Positions 16,250 through 26,184 of a stretch of 64,000 bases of DNA are shown here, piece after piece (within the stretch, counting starts at the first letter, position 1; every line of letters starts with the position of its first letter). The notes under the pieces are model-generated. The model was given only the letters and a program-made list of their open reading frames with translations. It was not told where the DNA came from and searched no databases. Origin of the DNA: Hymenobacter sp. UV11. Its GTDB lineage: Bacteria; Bacteroidota; Bacteroidia; Cytophagales; Hymenobacteraceae. A program made the translations under genes and the position numbers. The stretch lies in the NCBI RefSeq assembly GCF_004684095.1, contig NZ_SRII01000005.1, positions 124,001-188,000 of the forward strand, given 5' to 3'.

Positions 16250-16360
16250 ATGGTTGGTAACCCGTTGCCGCCGGCCGTGCTCGAAGCTGCTACCTGCTTA
16301 TTTCCTGTGCCCCCCGCTGCGGCGCCGGCCACTTCCCTGAGCTATCCACTAGCCTACCCC

Positions 16361-17776
16361 ATGGTTAACGTTCTACTCCGCTTCCTGCGCGCCCGCTTTC
16401 TACTCACCGACGACATGGCGGAGGCGGCCGAGATTCAGGCCGACGTGGAGGCGGGCATTGCGTTTCGGGGCACCAATCTCTGGGTCTTGATTTTCGCCAT
16501 CCTGGTCGCATCGGTGGGGCTGAATGTTAATTCCACGGCCGTTATCATCGGGGCTATGCTCATCTCGCCGCTCATGGGGCCCATCGTGGGCATCGGCTAC
16601 GGGGCCGCCACCATGGAAATCGGCTTGATTCAGCGCGGAGCCAAAAGCCTGCTCACGGCCAGCATGCTGAGCCTGATGGTTTCGGCGCTCTACTTCCGCC
16701 TCACCCCCCTCACCGATGCCGGCTCCGAGCTGCTGGCCCGCACCACGCCCACCACCTGGGACGTGCTGATTGCCCTGTTTGGCGGGGCGGCGGGGGGGGT
16801 AGCCCTCACCCGCCGCGAGCACAGCAATGCCGTACCGGGCGTGGCCATTGCCACGGCCCTGATGCCGCCGCTGTGCACGGCCGGCTACGGGCTGGCCACG
16901 GCGCACTGGTCATTTCTGTTCGGGTCGCTGTACCTGTTTTCAATTAACTGCGTATTTATTGCCCTGTCTACCTTCTTGGTGTGCCGCATATTGCCCCTAC
17001 CCCGCCACACCTTCGACAGCGACCGGCGGGCCCGGCACGTGCGGCTCGTTATCTGGGCCCTGGCCCTGCTCACGGCGGCGCCCAGCGTGTACCTGGCCGT
17101 CGGCATCGTGCGCAACGGCACCTTCACCCACAACGCCCAGCGCTTCGTGGACGAGCAGCTGAACCTGCCCGGCACGTTTGTCGTCACCAGCCGCATTCAG
17201 CCCCGTGCCTTTACGATTAACGTGCTGCTGGCTGGCCAGCGTCTCACCGCCGCCCAGCTGCGCGCAGCCCGCAGCCAGCTACCGCGCTACCGCCTGGACA
17301 ATGCCATGCTTACCGTGCGTCAGGGCCTGACCCGGCTCGACTCGGCCGATACGCAGGCCTTGCGCAGCAGCGTGCTCGAAGACGTGCGCAGCCGCCAGGA
17401 GCAAACCCTGGTGGGCTACGAAGGCCGCCTGGCGCAGCTCCAACAGCTATTATCTCACCCCGACAGCCTCACGGCTGGCCTGCCCGGCGCGGCGGCCCTG
17501 CTGCGCGAAGTGCAGGTAGAGCACCCCACCGTGCGCCAGCTGGGCCTGAGCCGCCTGGTACGCCCCGCCACCGACTCGCTTCGGGCCGATACCACCGTGC
17601 TGGTAGCCGTGCGCACGCGCCGCCCGCTCCCCGCCGCCGAGGAGCAGCGCCTAGCCGCCTGGCTGAGCCTGCGCGCGGGCAGCCGGCAGGCACTGCGCCT
17701 GCTGGTCGACAGCCAGAATATTCCGGCTCCGCCGCCGGCGCGCAAGCCGGCCCAACGGCGGGGTAAGCGGCGCTAG
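16361..17776 (+). CDS. DUF389 integral membrane protein
   Basis: From ATG 16361 this is a 471-aa inner-membrane protein. It opens with a short amphipathic stretch (FLRARFLLTDDM) and then the DUF389 core: TNLWVLIFAILVASVGLNVNSTAVIIGAMLISPLMGPI and about six hydrophobic helices ending near residue 220. A long soluble C-terminal domain of about 240 residues follows. DUF389 proteins have no settled function. An in-frame ATG at 16250 would add 37 Pro/Ala-rich residues that do not look like part of the domain, so I prefer the later start. Transcription probably starts from CACCTTTG at 16183-16190. Confidence 0.85.
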   Translation: MVNVLLRFLRARFLLTDDMAEAAEIQADVEAGIAFRGTNLWVLIFAILVASVGLNVNSTAVIIGAMLISPLMGPIVGIGYGAATMEIGLIQRGAKSLLTASMLSLMVSALYFRLTPLTDAGSELLARTTPTTWDVLIALFGGAAGGVALTRREHSNAVPGVAIATALMPPLCTAGYGLATAHWSFLFGSLYLFSINCVFIALSTFLVCRILPLPRHTFDSDRRARHVRLVIWALALLTAAPSVYLAVGIVRNGTFTHNAQRFVDEQLNLPGTFVVTSRIQPRAFTINVLLAGQRLTAAQLRAARSQLPRYRLDNAMLTVRQGLTRLDSADTQALRSSVLEDVRSRQEQTLVGYEGRLAQLQQLLSHPDSLTAGLPGAAALLREVQVEHPTVRQLGLSRLVRPATDSLRADTTVLVAVRTRRPLPAAEEQRLAAWLSLRAGSRQALRLLVDSQNIPAPPPARKPAQRRGKRR

Positions 17777-17883
17777 CAGCACAGGCGCGCTTACCAGACC
17801 ACCCAAACTGCCGGGCCTGAACCCACTGGGCTAACTAGTTCTCTTCCCTACCTGCCATTCTGTCATTTCCCAACCCTCATTCG

Positions 17884-17891
17884 TATCTTTG
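17884..17891 (+). promoter_or_regulatory. -7 box of the miaB operon
   Basis: TATCTTTG fits TAnnTTTG exactly and lies 38 bp before the miaB ATG. I do not find a clear TTTG at -33. Confidence 0.5.
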
Positions 17892-17929
17892 CTACCAGCC
17901 CGGCGGCTTGCCTGGGCACTTTGCCTGCT

Positions 17930-19366
17930 ATGTCTCAACCGCTCATTACGTTAGATTTTCTCGATAAAGCGCCCGTTGCTGAGGCAGCGGCCCTACCCAA
18001 TGAGGTGCGCGTGAGCGCGGCCAACGGTACGGGCGGCGCCCGCAAGCTCTACATTGAGAGCTACGGCTGCCAGATGAATTTCTCGGACTCCGAAATCGTG
18101 TCCAGCATCCTGGCTGGCGAGGGCTTTGATACCACCGAGGACCTGGCCACCGCCGACCTCGTGCTGCTCAACACCTGCTCCATCCGCGAGAAGGCCGAGC
18201 AGACGGTGCGCATGCGCCTCAAGCAGATTAACTCGCACAAAAAGCGCCGGCCCGGTATGCTGGTGGGCGTGCTCGGCTGCATGGCCGAGCGCCTCAAAAG
18301 CAAGTTTTTAGAGGAAGAAAAAATCGTGGACCTCGTGGTGGGCCCCGATGCTTACCGCGACCTGCCGCAGCTCATCGCGCAGGTCGATGGCGGCCAAAAG
18401 GCCGTGAACGTGCTGCTGAGCCGCGAGGAAACCTACGCCGACATCACGCCCGTGCGCCTGAACTCGAACGGCGTGTCGGCCTTCATCAGCATCATGCGGG
18501 GCTGCGACAATATGTGCTCGTTTTGCGTGGTGCCCTTCACCCGCGGGCGCGAGCGCAGCCGCGATTCCCACAGCATTGTGCAGGAAGCGCGCGACCTGGT
18601 GGCCGCTGGCTACAAGGAAGTTACGCTACTCGGCCAGAACGTGGACTCCTACAAGTGGGGTAGCGAAGACGGCGCCGAGCGCGTCAACTTCGCGCAATTG
18701 CTGGAGCGCGTGGCGCTCATCAGCCCCGAGCTGCGCGTGCGCTTTTCGACCTCGCACCCCAAAGACATTACCGACGAGGTGCTGCACACGATGGCCCGCT
18801 ACGACAACATCTGCAAGTACCTGCACCTGCCCGCCCAAAGCGGCAACTCGCGGGTGCTGGAGCTGATGAACCGCACCTATGACCGCGCCTGGTACGAGGA
18901 CCGCGTGGCGGCCGTGCGCCGGATTTTGGGCGACGACTGCGCCATCTCGACCGACATGATTGCCGGCTTCTGCTCCGAAACCGAGGCGGAGCACCAGGAC
19001 ACGCTCAGCCTCCTCGACCACGTGCAGTACGACATGGCCTACATGTTCTTCTACTCGGAGCGCCCTGGCACGCTGGCCGCCCGCAAGCTCGCCGACGATA
19101 TCCCGCTGGAAACCAAGAAGCGCCGCCTCCAGGAAATCATTGACCGCCAGCACGCCCACAGCCGCCGGCGCTACGAGCGGGGGGTAGGGCGCGTGCACCA
19201 GGTGCTGGTCGAGAACTTCTCGAAGCGCTCGAAAGACGACCTCAGCGGCCGCAACAGCCAGAACCAAGTCGTGATTTTCCCGAAGGGTAATTTCCAGAAG
19301 GGCGACTACGTTAACGTATTGGTGCATACCAATACGGGGGGTTCGCTGTTAGGCAAAGCGGTATAG
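17930..19366 (+). CDS. miaB: tRNA-2-methylthio-N6-dimethylallyladenosine synthase MiaB
   Basis: This 478-aa radical-SAM methylthiotransferase adds a methylthio group to i6A37 of tRNAs reading UNN codons. The N-terminal UPF0004 domain holds the three cysteines of the auxiliary 4Fe-4S cluster: C47 (YGCQMNF), C83 (NTCSI) and C117 (LGCMAE). The radical-SAM cluster ligands are C192, C196 and C199 in [20 protein letters not shown]-terminal TRAM domain (about 400-475) binds tRNA. ATG 17930 is preferred over a TTG 9 nt upstream. It is the first gene of the miaB/sigma-54 activator/lptE group conserved in Bacteroidota. Confidence 0.96.
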   Translation: MSQPLITLDFLDKAPVAEAAALPNEVRVSAANGTGGARKLYIESYGCQMNFSDSEIVSSILAGEGFDTTEDLATADLVLLNTCSIREKAEQTVRMRLKQINSHKKRRPGMLVGVLGCMAERLKSKFLEEEKIVDLVVGPDAYRDLPQLIAQVDGGQKAVNVLLSREETYADITPVRLNSNGVSAFISIMRGCDNMCSFCVVPFTRGRERSRDSHSIVQEARDLVAAGYKEVTLLGQNVDSYKWGSEDGAERVNFAQLLERVALISPELRVRFSTSHPKDITDEVLHTMARYDNICKYLHLPAQSGNSRVLELMNRTYDRAWYEDRVAAVRRILGDDCAISTDMIAGFCSETEAEHQDTLSLLDHVQYDMAYMFFYSERPGTLAARKLADDIPLETKKRRLQEIIDRQHAHSRRRYERGVGRVHQVLVENFSKRSKDDLSGRNSQNQVVIFPKGNFQKGDYVNVLVHTNTGGSLLGKAV

Positions 19367-19470
19367 ATAACGCGGCTGCGTCTACCACTGGGTAGGCGCC
19401 GTTTGGCCAAGTAGTCACCAAGTAAAATGCAGGCGCTCACAGCCGTCTGCGCTAAGCATTACGCAAGAGA

Positions 19471-20796
19471 TTGACTAATCAAGAAATACAATCCATCAAG
19501 CAGCGTTTCGGCATCATCGGCAACGCGCCGGCGCTGAACTACGCCATTCAGGTGGCGGCGCAGGTGGCGCCGACGGATATGACGGTGCTCATTACCGGCG
19601 AAAGCGGCTCGGGCAAGGAGTCGTTTTCCAAGATTATTCACGCCCTTTCGCCCCGCAAGCACGGGCAGTTCATCGCCATCAACTGCGGCGCCATTCCGGA
19701 GGGTACGATTGACTCGGAGCTTTTTGGCCACGAAAAGGGCGCCTTCACGGGTGCCAACGAGGCGCGCAAGGGCTACTTTGAGGTGACCGACGGTGGCACC
19801 ATTTTCCTGGATGAGATTGCCGAGATGCCGCTGGGTACCCAGGCGCGCCTGCTGCGCGTGCTGGAAAACGGTGAGTTTATTCGGGTGGGTAGCAGCAAGG
19901 TGCAGAAGACCGACGTGCGCGTGGTGGCCGCTACCAACGTGAACCTGCTCGACCGGGTGCAGGCCGGCAAGTTCCGCGAGGACCTGTACTACCGCTTGAA
20001 TACGGTGCCGATTACGGTGCCGCCGCTGCGCGACCGGGGCGACGATATCTATTTGCTGTTCAGAAAGTTTACCGCCGACTTTTCGGAGAAGCACCGGGTG
20101 AAGCCCATCAGCCTGACGCCCGACGCGGTGCGGCTGCTGACGCGGTTTCGCTTCCCCGGCAACATCCGGCAGCTCAAGAACCTAGCCGAGCAGATTTCGG
20201 TGCTGGAAATGGAGCGCGAGGTCGATGGCGCCCGCCTCACTACCTACCTGCCCACGGCCCAAACGTCGCTGCTGCCGGCCCTGTTGCCGGGCCACGGCGC
20301 GGGCGGCGACTTTGGCTCGTATTCGGAGCGCGACATCCTGTACCGGCTGCTGTTCGACATGCGCCGCGACATGACGGACCTCAAAAAAGTGGTGCTGGAG
20401 CTGGCCACCGGCAACCGCCCGGCCCCGGCCGAAACCCAGGAGCTGCTGCGCCAGAACAGCCACCTGTTCAATAACTTAGGCGAAGCCTCGCCCTACCCCC
20501 CCACCGACGGCCAGCCCGAGCCCAACGGCTACTACCTGCCCGGTGGCCCGGCCGCGCCGCTACGCGTGGATATGGCCTCGGCGGGCTACGCCGATGATGA
20601 CGACAGCGACCAGACGGAGGACATCTCGCACGAAACGGAAGAAGAGACTCTTTCGCTCGATGCTATTGAGAAAGAGATGATTATGAAGGCGCTGAAGAAA
20701 CACCACAACAAGCGCAAGTACGCCGCCCAGGACCTGGGTATTTCGGAGCGCACCTTGTACCGCAAGCTCAAGCAATATGACCTCGAATCGGCTTAA
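19471..20796 (+). CDS. Sigma-54-type AAA+ transcriptional activator without receiver domain
   Basis: This 441-aa protein begins almost directly with the AAA+ domain: Walker A GESGSGKES (near 44-52), the sigma-54-contacting GAFTGA loop (near 91), Walker B GTIFLDEIAEM and the arginine-finger region. A variable acidic linker (about 280-395) follows, then a Fis-type helix-turn-helix at the C-terminus (about 405-440, YAAQDLGISERTLYRKL). There is no phosphorylation or sensor domain. No in-frame ATG precedes the conserved start; TTG 19471 after AAGAGA is the likely initiator. The last 20 nt overlap lptE. Bacteroidota homologues occupy the same place between miaB and lptE. Confidence 0.92.
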   Translation: MTNQEIQSIKQRFGIIGNAPALNYAIQVAAQVAPTDMTVLITGESGSGKESFSKIIHALSPRKHGQFIAINCGAIPEGTIDSELFGHEKGAFTGANEARKGYFEVTDGGTIFLDEIAEMPLGTQARLLRVLENGEFIRVGSSKVQKTDVRVVAATNVNLLDRVQAGKFREDLYYRLNTVPITVPPLRDRGDDIYLLFRKFTADFSEKHRVKPISLTPDAVRLLTRFRFPGNIRQLKNLAEQISVLEMEREVDGARLTTYLPTAQTSLLPALLPGHGAGGDFGSYSERDILYRLLFDMRRDMTDLKKVVLELATGNRPAPAETQELLRQNSHLFNNLGEASPYPPTDGQPEPNGYYLPGGPAAPLRVDMASAGYADDDDSDQTEDISHETEEETLSLDAIEKEMIMKALKKHHNKRKYAAQDLGISERTLYRKLKQYDLESA

Positions 20797-21322
20797 CCAG
20801 GGGCGGCGCCGCGCGCTGGGCTTGCTGGCCCTACCCCTGCTGGGGGCGCTGAGCGGCTGCGGCATCTACTCCTTCAACGGCACCAACATTGACCCGGCCG
20901 TGAAGACGTTGTCCATTCAGACGTTCCAGAACACCGCGCCTAATGCGCCGGCCTACCTCTCGCAGCGCTTTACGGAGGATATCAAAGATTATTTTCAGCG
21001 CAACACGACGCTGAAGCTGGTGCCGCGCGACGGCGACCTGCAGTTTGAAGGCACCATCGCGGCCTACGATTTTGCGCCGGCGGCCATTCAGCAGGCGGGC
21101 GGGCTGCCGGGGGCAGGCGCCAACCGCCTCACCGTCCAGGTGCAGCTGCGCTTCACGAATACGAAGAATAACAAGCAGGATTTCGAACAGACCTTCCAGA
21201 GCCAGAAGGACTTCCCATCAACCCAGGATATTGCTACGGTCAACAACGACCTGGCCTCAGTGCGCGAGATTACCCGCAACATCATCAGCGACATGTTCAA
21301 CAAGTCGGTGGCCAACTGGTAG
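20777..21322 (+). CDS. lptE: LptE-family LPS-assembly lipoprotein
   Basis: This 181-aa outer-membrane lipoprotein is expected to plug LptD and aid LPS insertion. Signal peptide residues 1-27 contain an RRR n-region, and lipobox LSG is followed by acylated Cys28. The mature start GIYSFNGTNI and the IDPAVKTLSIQTFQN strand are typical of Bacteroidota LptE. The ATG lies inside the 3' end of the sigma-54 activator gene (20-nt overlap), so translation is probably coupled. In related genomes a conserved protein and secG come next, but here about 16 kb of other genes intervene. Confidence 0.88.
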   Translation: MTSNRLNQGRRRALGLLALPLLGALSGCGIYSFNGTNIDPAVKTLSIQTFQNTAPNAPAYLSQRFTEDIKDYFQRNTTLKLVPRDGDLQFEGTIAAYDFAPAAIQQAGGLPGAGANRLTVQVQLRFTNTKNNKQDFEQTFQSQKDFPSTQDIATVNNDLASVREITRNIISDMFNKSVANW

Positions 21323-21791
21323 GTTGCCCGTTGCTGAGTGTAGCACGGGGGGGTAGGCAGTCCTAGCGCATCCTCAAGGTGTGGGGGTTGAGATTGTTCT
21401 GCCCCAGGCAGGTTTTTCGGTCTGGGGTAGCGGGAGGCCAGCTGCTGCCTGAACCGGGTATGCTCCCGCTTCGTGCGCCGGGTCCGCACCTGATACAGAC
21501 CGGGCTACGGGCTAGGCCCGGCACAACGTCGCCGAGCGCAAGCCGGGGGTGCGCATTAAAACAGACGACGCGAAAGCGCACGTTGTAGGAAAAGGGGTTG
21601 AGCACCACCAGGCCCTGGCTTTGGCCCATTGCGCCAGCATATTCTAATTGGCCCCCACCTGCCGGCCAACAGCCGGGTAGGACTGCCCTTGCTGTAGCGC
21701 TAGCAAGGCCGGCGCCGGGGCTTTCCGGTGGCAGGATGGGGGTAGGGAGGCTACCCGCGTAACAACTCACCAAAAATCGGCTGGCAGTAAT
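21323..21791. other. Non-coding or decayed stretch after lptE
   Basis: About 470 bp carry no convincing intact gene. On the minus strand a 136-codon frame (21363-21773) includes a protein-like run (GLVVLNPFSYNVRFRVVCF) followed by Pro/Gly-rich, unprotein-like sequence. I read it as a possible gene remnant at the left edge of the accessory block. GGGGTAG words occur at 21350, 21425 and 21741. Confidence 0.35.
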
Positions 21792-21847
21792 TTAACTAGA
21801 ATTTAAGCTCCCCTTAAGCTGGGCTTAAGCCATAGGGCCGTTTAAGC
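21792..21847 (+). promoter_or_regulatory. Four 11-bp-phased TTAA repeats (response-regulator-type box)
   Basis: TTAAC at 21792 and TTAAGC at 21803, 21814 and 21825 begin exactly 11 bp apart, so they lie on one face of the helix. A fifth TTAAGC follows at 21842. Tandem direct repeats with 11-bp spacing are the usual recognition pattern of OmpR/PhoB-family response regulators binding head-to-tail. The array lies about 145 bp before the aquaporin ATG, and no other gene uses this gap. Which regulator binds is unknown. Confidence 0.55.
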
Positions 21848-21972
21848 TGAGTATTCAGTTCGCAGTCAGATTTATAAGTCAGCCCTTTACGTAAGGGGTG
21901 GCTATAACAGCCGCGTGGCGGCCAGCGGGCAGGCATAACGCTGATTTTGCGAGTTCCTTAACGCTTTCTTTT

Positions 21973-22632
21973 ATGAGTGATACCGCTGCTAATCCGTTGG
22001 GTAGCGAAGCCTTGCGGTCGGCTTTGGCTGAGTTGCTGGGCACCTTTTTTCTAGCCCTGGCCGCCCTTACGGTAGCGGCACCGCTTACGCCTTTCGCGGT
22101 GGGGCTCACGCTGCTTGTTTTCGTGTATGCGGTGGGTAGCCTGTCGGGCTCGCACCTCAACCCGGCCGTCACCATAGGGTTGATGGCCAGCCGGCGTTTT
22201 CCGCTCGCCCACGGGCTGCTGTATATAGTGGCCCAGGTGGCCGGGGCCCTGCTGGCGCGCGTGGTGGCCGGGGCCGGGCTGGTGGGTGAGCTGGGCCACA
22301 GCTACCAGGCGGGCACCGCCGCCGCTGAGTTTGTGGGCTTTGGCATTCTCATGATAACAGTGGCGGCTACCACCGAGAAGCAGGTAGCCAAGGCGGGCAG
22401 TGGCATTGCGGTAGGCGGCGCGCTGCTGGCCGGGCTGCTGGTCAGCCACGGGGTGCTAAACCCCGCCGTGGCCCTGGCAATGGGCTTGGCTACCTCGCCG
22501 GCAATGTGGGCCACGCTGCTGAGCGCCGTGGTATTCAGCCTGATATTCTCCGTCATCGAGCGCACCAAGCCCGCCGAAGTAGAAGACGGCCCGGTGCATA
22601 CCCCCAAAGCCCAGGCCGACGATTCGAAATAA
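21973..22632 (+). CDS. Aquaporin-family (MIP) channel
   Basis: This 219-aa inner-membrane channel has six hydrophobic helices and both pore half-helix motifs: SHLNPAVTIGL (NPA near residue 60) and LNPAVALAM (NPA near 163). It conducts water or small neutral solutes. Its short, Ala-rich form is common among Bacteroidota MIP proteins. I chose ATG 21973 (MSDTAAN); an upstream in-frame start at 21898 adds 25 residues without a sensible signal. The phased TTAA array upstream suggests control by a response regulator. Confidence 0.9.
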   Translation: MSDTAANPLGSEALRSALAELLGTFFLALAALTVAAPLTPFAVGLTLLVFVYAVGSLSGSHLNPAVTIGLMASRRFPLAHGLLYIVAQVAGALLARVVAGAGLVGELGHSYQAGTAAAEFVGFGILMITVAATTEKQVAKAGSGIAVGGALLAGLLVSHGVLNPAVALAMGLATSPAMWATLLSAVVFSLIFSVIERTKPAEVEDGPVHTPKAQADDSK

Positions 22633-22804
22633 GGGGTACCTCGTCATAGAAGCGGGCGGTGTGAGGGGAAAAGGCAAAAATGAACAAGACTAAAGTGCCT
22701 TTCCAATGTCATAGAAGTAGAAAAGCTAGTTGCTAAAGGATTAGCAGAACAGTTAGAATAGAACCTGCGTTTATTTAACAAAACCCAATTCATAGGAAAT
22801 CACA

Positions 22805-25099
22805 ATGCTCAACATAAGCCACGATAAGACTGACACTAAAACCTTCGAAATGGGCGGCAAATGCCCTTTCGGCGGCGACCGCATCGGCGGCGCGGAAGGG
22901 TCGTCGCCTACGCTGTCCGACTGGTACCCCAACCGGCTGCGCGTAGAGCTTTTGCACCACAATGCCCCGGGCGCCAATCCGCTCGGCGAGGACTTCAACT
23001 ACGCCGAGGCGTTCAACGCCATCGACCTGGAGGCGCTGAAGCAGGAAATCAAAGGCTTCCTGACCTCTTCGGTTGATTGGTGGCCATCGGATTACCATAA
23101 CTACGGCCCCCAGATGATTCGCATGGCCTGGCACTCTGCCGGTACCTACCGCATTGCCGACGGCCGCGGCGGCGCCGGGGAGGCGCTGCAACGCTTCGCG
23201 CCTATCAACAGCTGGTGGGATAACGGCAACACCGATAAGTCGCGGCGGCTCATCTGGCCCATCAAGCAGAAGTACGGCAGCTCGCTGTCATGGGCCGACC
23301 TTATCGTGCTGACTGGCAACTGCGCGCTGGAAATCATGGGCTTCCCTACCTACGGCTTTGCCGGCGGCCGCCACGACGCCTGGGAGGCCGACAACAGCAC
23401 CTACTGGGGCCCCGAGGTGTGGGACGGGCATAAGAAACACACGCCCGACGAAATGGTGACGCGCGACAAGCGCTGGCGCGGCCAGAACGGCGATGCCGAC
23501 TACGACCTGGAAAACCCACTCGGTGCCACGCACCAGGCCCTGATTTACGTGAACCCCGAAGGCCCCTACGGCAAGGGCGACCCGATGGGCGCGGCGCGCG
23601 ACATCCGCACGTCGTTCTCCCGCATGGCCATGAACAACGAGGAAACCGTGGCCCTGATTGCCGGCGGCCACGCCTTCGGCAAGAGCCACGGCATGGTACC
23701 GGCGGCCGAAATCGGGGCACAGCCCGAGATTGCGCCGATGGAAGAGATGGGCCTGGGCTGGCACAACCCCAAGGGCAAGGGCAATGCCGAAAACACGATG
23801 ACCAACGGCATCGAAGGCAGCTGGACGCCGAACCCGACCCAGTGGGACAATGACTACCTCGTCAACCTGTTCAAATTTGAATGGGAGCAGACCAAGAGCC
23901 CGGCCGGCTCGTTGCAGTGGACCCCGGTTGACAAAAACGCGCCCAAGACGCCCGATGCGCACATCGCCGGCCAGATGAACGCCCTGATGATGATGACGAC
24001 CGACATCGCCCTCAAGGTGGACCCCGAGTATCGCGCCGTCTGCGAAAAATTCCTCAACGACTTCGACGCCTTCACCCAAGCCTTCTCCAAGGCCTGGTAC
24101 AAGCTGACCCACCGCGACATGGGCCCGCGCGAACGCTACCTCGGCGCTGAGAAGCGCAACGAGAACGACCTGCTGTGGCAGGACCCCATCCCGGTGGCCG
24201 ACTATGCCTTGGTAGACGCGGCCGACATCGCGGCGCTGAAGCAGTCAATTCTGGCTTCGGGCATTTCCGTGTCTGACCTAGTGTACACCGCCTTTTCGGC
24301 GGCGGTTACGCACCGCAGCAGCGACAAGCGGGGTGGCGCCAATGGCGGGCGGCTCGCGCTGGCCCCGCAAAAGGACTGGGCGGTTAACCGCCGCACGGTG
24401 CCAGTCATCGCGGCCCTGCGGACGGTGATGGAGGAATTCAACGGCCAGCAGGCCGGGGGGAAGAAGGTATCGCTCGCCGACCTTATCGTACTGGGTGGCT
24501 GCGCTGCGCTCGAAAAAGCAGCGGCCGATGCGGGCGTTGCAACTGAGGTACCCTTTACGCCGGGTCGCCGCGACACCACGCAGGACCTTACTGACATTGA
24601 GATGTTTACGTGGCTGAAGCCCGTGGCCGACGGGTTCCGCAACTACCTCGACAAAGGGTTCGAGAATATTTCGCAGGGCGTGGCTCCGGAGGAGATGTTC
24701 CTCGATAAGGCGCAGCTTCTATCGCTTACCTCACCCGAGTGGGTGGCGCTGACCGGTGGCCTGCGGGCCATGAACGCCAACCACGACGGCTCGCCCTACG
24801 GCATCTTCACCGACCGCGTAGGCGTGCTCACCAACGACTTTTTCACGGTGCTCACGAGCACGGAATACGACTGGAAGAAGGATGACATGAAAAGCATGAC
24901 CTTCTCGCTCGAACACCGCGCGACGGGCGAAAGCCGCTTCGTGGCGACCCGGGCTGACCTCGTGTTCGGCTCCAACAGCCAACTGCGCGCGGTGGCGGAG
25001 GTTTACGCCGGCAGCGACGGCCACAAGCGCTTCGTGAAAGCGTTTGTAAAAGCGTGGGACAAGGTGATGATGCTCGACCGCTACGACGTGAAAGTCTGA
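22805..25099 (+). CDS. katG: Catalase-peroxidase KatG
   Basis: This 764-aa bifunctional haem enzyme removes hydrogen peroxide. In the N-terminal half, R106, W109 and H110 lie in [12 protein letters not shown] (distal side). Y248 and M274 can complete the Met-Tyr-Trp crosslink with W109, and H289 in [11 protein letters not shown] is the proximal ligand. The C-terminal half is the usual inactive duplicate, with a [22 protein letters not shown] helix. Length fits the family. The 172-bp gap before it shows no clear TAnnTTTG box. CTACCCC/GGGGTAG words, common in neighbours, are absent from its 2.3 kb, which may reflect acquisition or strong selection. Confidence 0.97.
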   Translation: MLNISHDKTDTKTFEMGGKCPFGGDRIGGAEGSSPTLSDWYPNRLRVELLHHNAPGANPLGEDFNYAEAFNAIDLEALKQEIKGFLTSSVDWWPSDYHNYGPQMIRMAWHSAGTYRIADGRGGAGEALQRFAPINSWWDNGNTDKSRRLIWPIKQKYGSSLSWADLIVLTGNCALEIMGFPTYGFAGGRHDAWEADNSTYWGPEVWDGHKKHTPDEMVTRDKRWRGQNGDADYDLENPLGATHQALIYVNPEGPYGKGDPMGAARDIRTSFSRMAMNNEETVALIAGGHAFGKSHGMVPAAEIGAQPEIAPMEEMGLGWHNPKGKGNAENTMTNGIEGSWTPNPTQWDNDYLVNLFKFEWEQTKSPAGSLQWTPVDKNAPKTPDAHIAGQMNALMMMTTDIALKVDPEYRAVCEKFLNDFDAFTQAFSKAWYKLTHRDMGPRERYLGAEKRNENDLLWQDPIPVADYALVDAADIAALKQSILASGISVSDLVYTAFSAAVTHRSSDKRGGANGGRLALAPQKDWAVNRRTVPVIAALRTVMEEFNGQQAGGKKVSLADLIVLGGCAALEKAAADAGVATEVPFTPGRRDTTQDLTDIEMFTWLKPVADGFRNYLDKGFENISQGVAPEEMFLDKAQLLSLTSPEWVALTGGLRAMNANHDGSPYGIFTDRVGVLTNDFFTVLTSTEYDWKKDDMKSMTFSLEHRATGESRFVATRADLVFGSNSQLRAVAEVYAGSDGHKRFVKAFVKAWDKVMMLDRYDVKV

Positions 25100-25178
25100 G
25101 GTTGCTAGTGGGTGAGCCCAGAAATTGCGCGTGGTTTTGATTGTTGTCAACTCTCAGAAGCAAGCATATTCACAACCC

Positions 25179-25212
25179 AAAGAAGCTTCGGCCAGCAGGT
25201 CGGAGCTTCTTT
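25179..25212 (+). terminator. Probable katG terminator
   Basis: AAAGAAGCTTCGGCC (25179-25193) pairs, with two G-U/mismatched positions, with GGTCGGAGCTTCTTT (25198-25212) around a 4-nt loop about 80 bp after katG. The T-run is short. The rest of the 338-bp gap to the sigma-factor gene (25100-25437) shows no convincing gene. Confidence 0.6.
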
Positions 25213-25437
25213 GCGTAAGTTGGGTCGGGTTAATTCAATACCAAGATTTTAGGCCCTACCCCCTGCTGGAAGCTAGCCCCGCTTGGGTGATGAGGAAGCC
25301 TGACCAGCCTGCGGTCAAAAGCCGTTGCAGGAAATCCAGTTAACTTCCCCGCCGGCGCAGCATCTGGCCCGGGGATAAGTGCCAGCAAAATGGGGTTGGC
25401 CACCGCGACTACCAACTGCCCTGCTTTAAGTTATTTA

Positions 25438-26184
25438 ATGGCTATTTCCGATGACGCTACGCTAAATGCCCGCCTGACGCTGCTGCGCCAGACCGACCCG
25501 GCGGCATTTATGGAGCTGATTTTTAATACTTTTTATGCGCCGCTGGGTGCCGTGGCATACCGTGTGGTGCCCGACCGGGCCATAGTGGAAGACCTGTTGC
25601 AGGACGTTTTTTTGCGGCTCTGGCAGGGGCTGGCCACGCTGCCACCAATTGAGTCGTACCGGGCCTACCTCACCCGCATGGCCCTGAACGCGGCCGTGCG
25701 CTCCCAGCAGCGGGCCCAGCGCCAGGTAGCCTGGGACGATGCCCCGCCCACTGCTGCCCCGGTGGCGCCCGATGCCCTGGCCGGCCTGCACGCGGCCGAA
25801 ACCGCCGCTGCCGTAGCGGCGGCCCTGGCGCAGCTGCCGCCCCAGTGCCGGGTTATATTCGAGCTGAGCCGCTATGAGGAGCTGAGCTACCAGCAAATAG
25901 CCGACGCCCTGGAAATTTCGCCCAAAACAGTGGAGAATCAAATGGGCAAAGCCCTGCGCATTCTCCGCCGCGAACTGGCGGGGGTGTTGAAAAACCTCTA
26001 TTGGCTGCTGTTTTACTGCGGCGTGGCACGCTGGGCCGGTCAGGTGCTCCCGGTTGAGGCCAGGGCGCAGGTGCGGCTTCAAGGCCCGCCCACAACCTAT
26101 TTTGCGAAGCGGCGTGGGGGTAACGTTGCGCTGGCGTATCTACTATTCATGCCGGGTACATCTGCTGGCCCAAACCCTATATGA
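25438..26184 (+). CDS. ECF-type RNA polymerase sigma-70 factor
   Basis: This 248-aa sigma factor has region 2 at about residues 20-90 (AIVEDLLQDVFLRLWQ) and region 4 at about 120-178 (LAQLPPQCRVIFELSRYEELSYQQIADAL, then ISPKTVENQMGKALRILR). A tail of about 65 residues after region 4 is longer than usual and includes a hydrophobic LYWLLFYCGVARW stretch. ATG 25438 is preferred; ATG 25390 would add 16 residues. Its stop overlaps the fecR-like start as ATGA (26181-26184), so the anti-sigma factor is translationally coupled. The expected target is the operon itself or distant TonB receptors. Confidence 0.92.
   Translation: MAISDDATLNARLTLLRQTDPAAFMELIFNTFYAPLGAVAYRVVPDRAIVEDLLQDVFLRLWQGLATLPPIESYRAYLTRMALNAAVRSQQRAQRQVAWDDAPPTAAPVAPDALAGLHAAETAAAVAAALAQLPPQCRVIFELSRYEELSYQQIADALEISPKTVENQMGKALRILRRELAGVLKNLYWLLFYCGVARWAGQVLPVEARAQVRLQGPPTTYFAKRRGGNVALAYLLFMPGTSAGPNPI

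Noticed and set aside
21363..21773. 136-codon minus-strand frame between lptE and the aquaporin gene
   Set aside because: Only a short central run looks protein-like; the rest is Pro/Gly-rich with no family. Treated as possible decay.
23288..24112. 274-codon minus-strand frame inside katG
   Set aside because: Shadow frame; katG active-site residues are on the plus strand.
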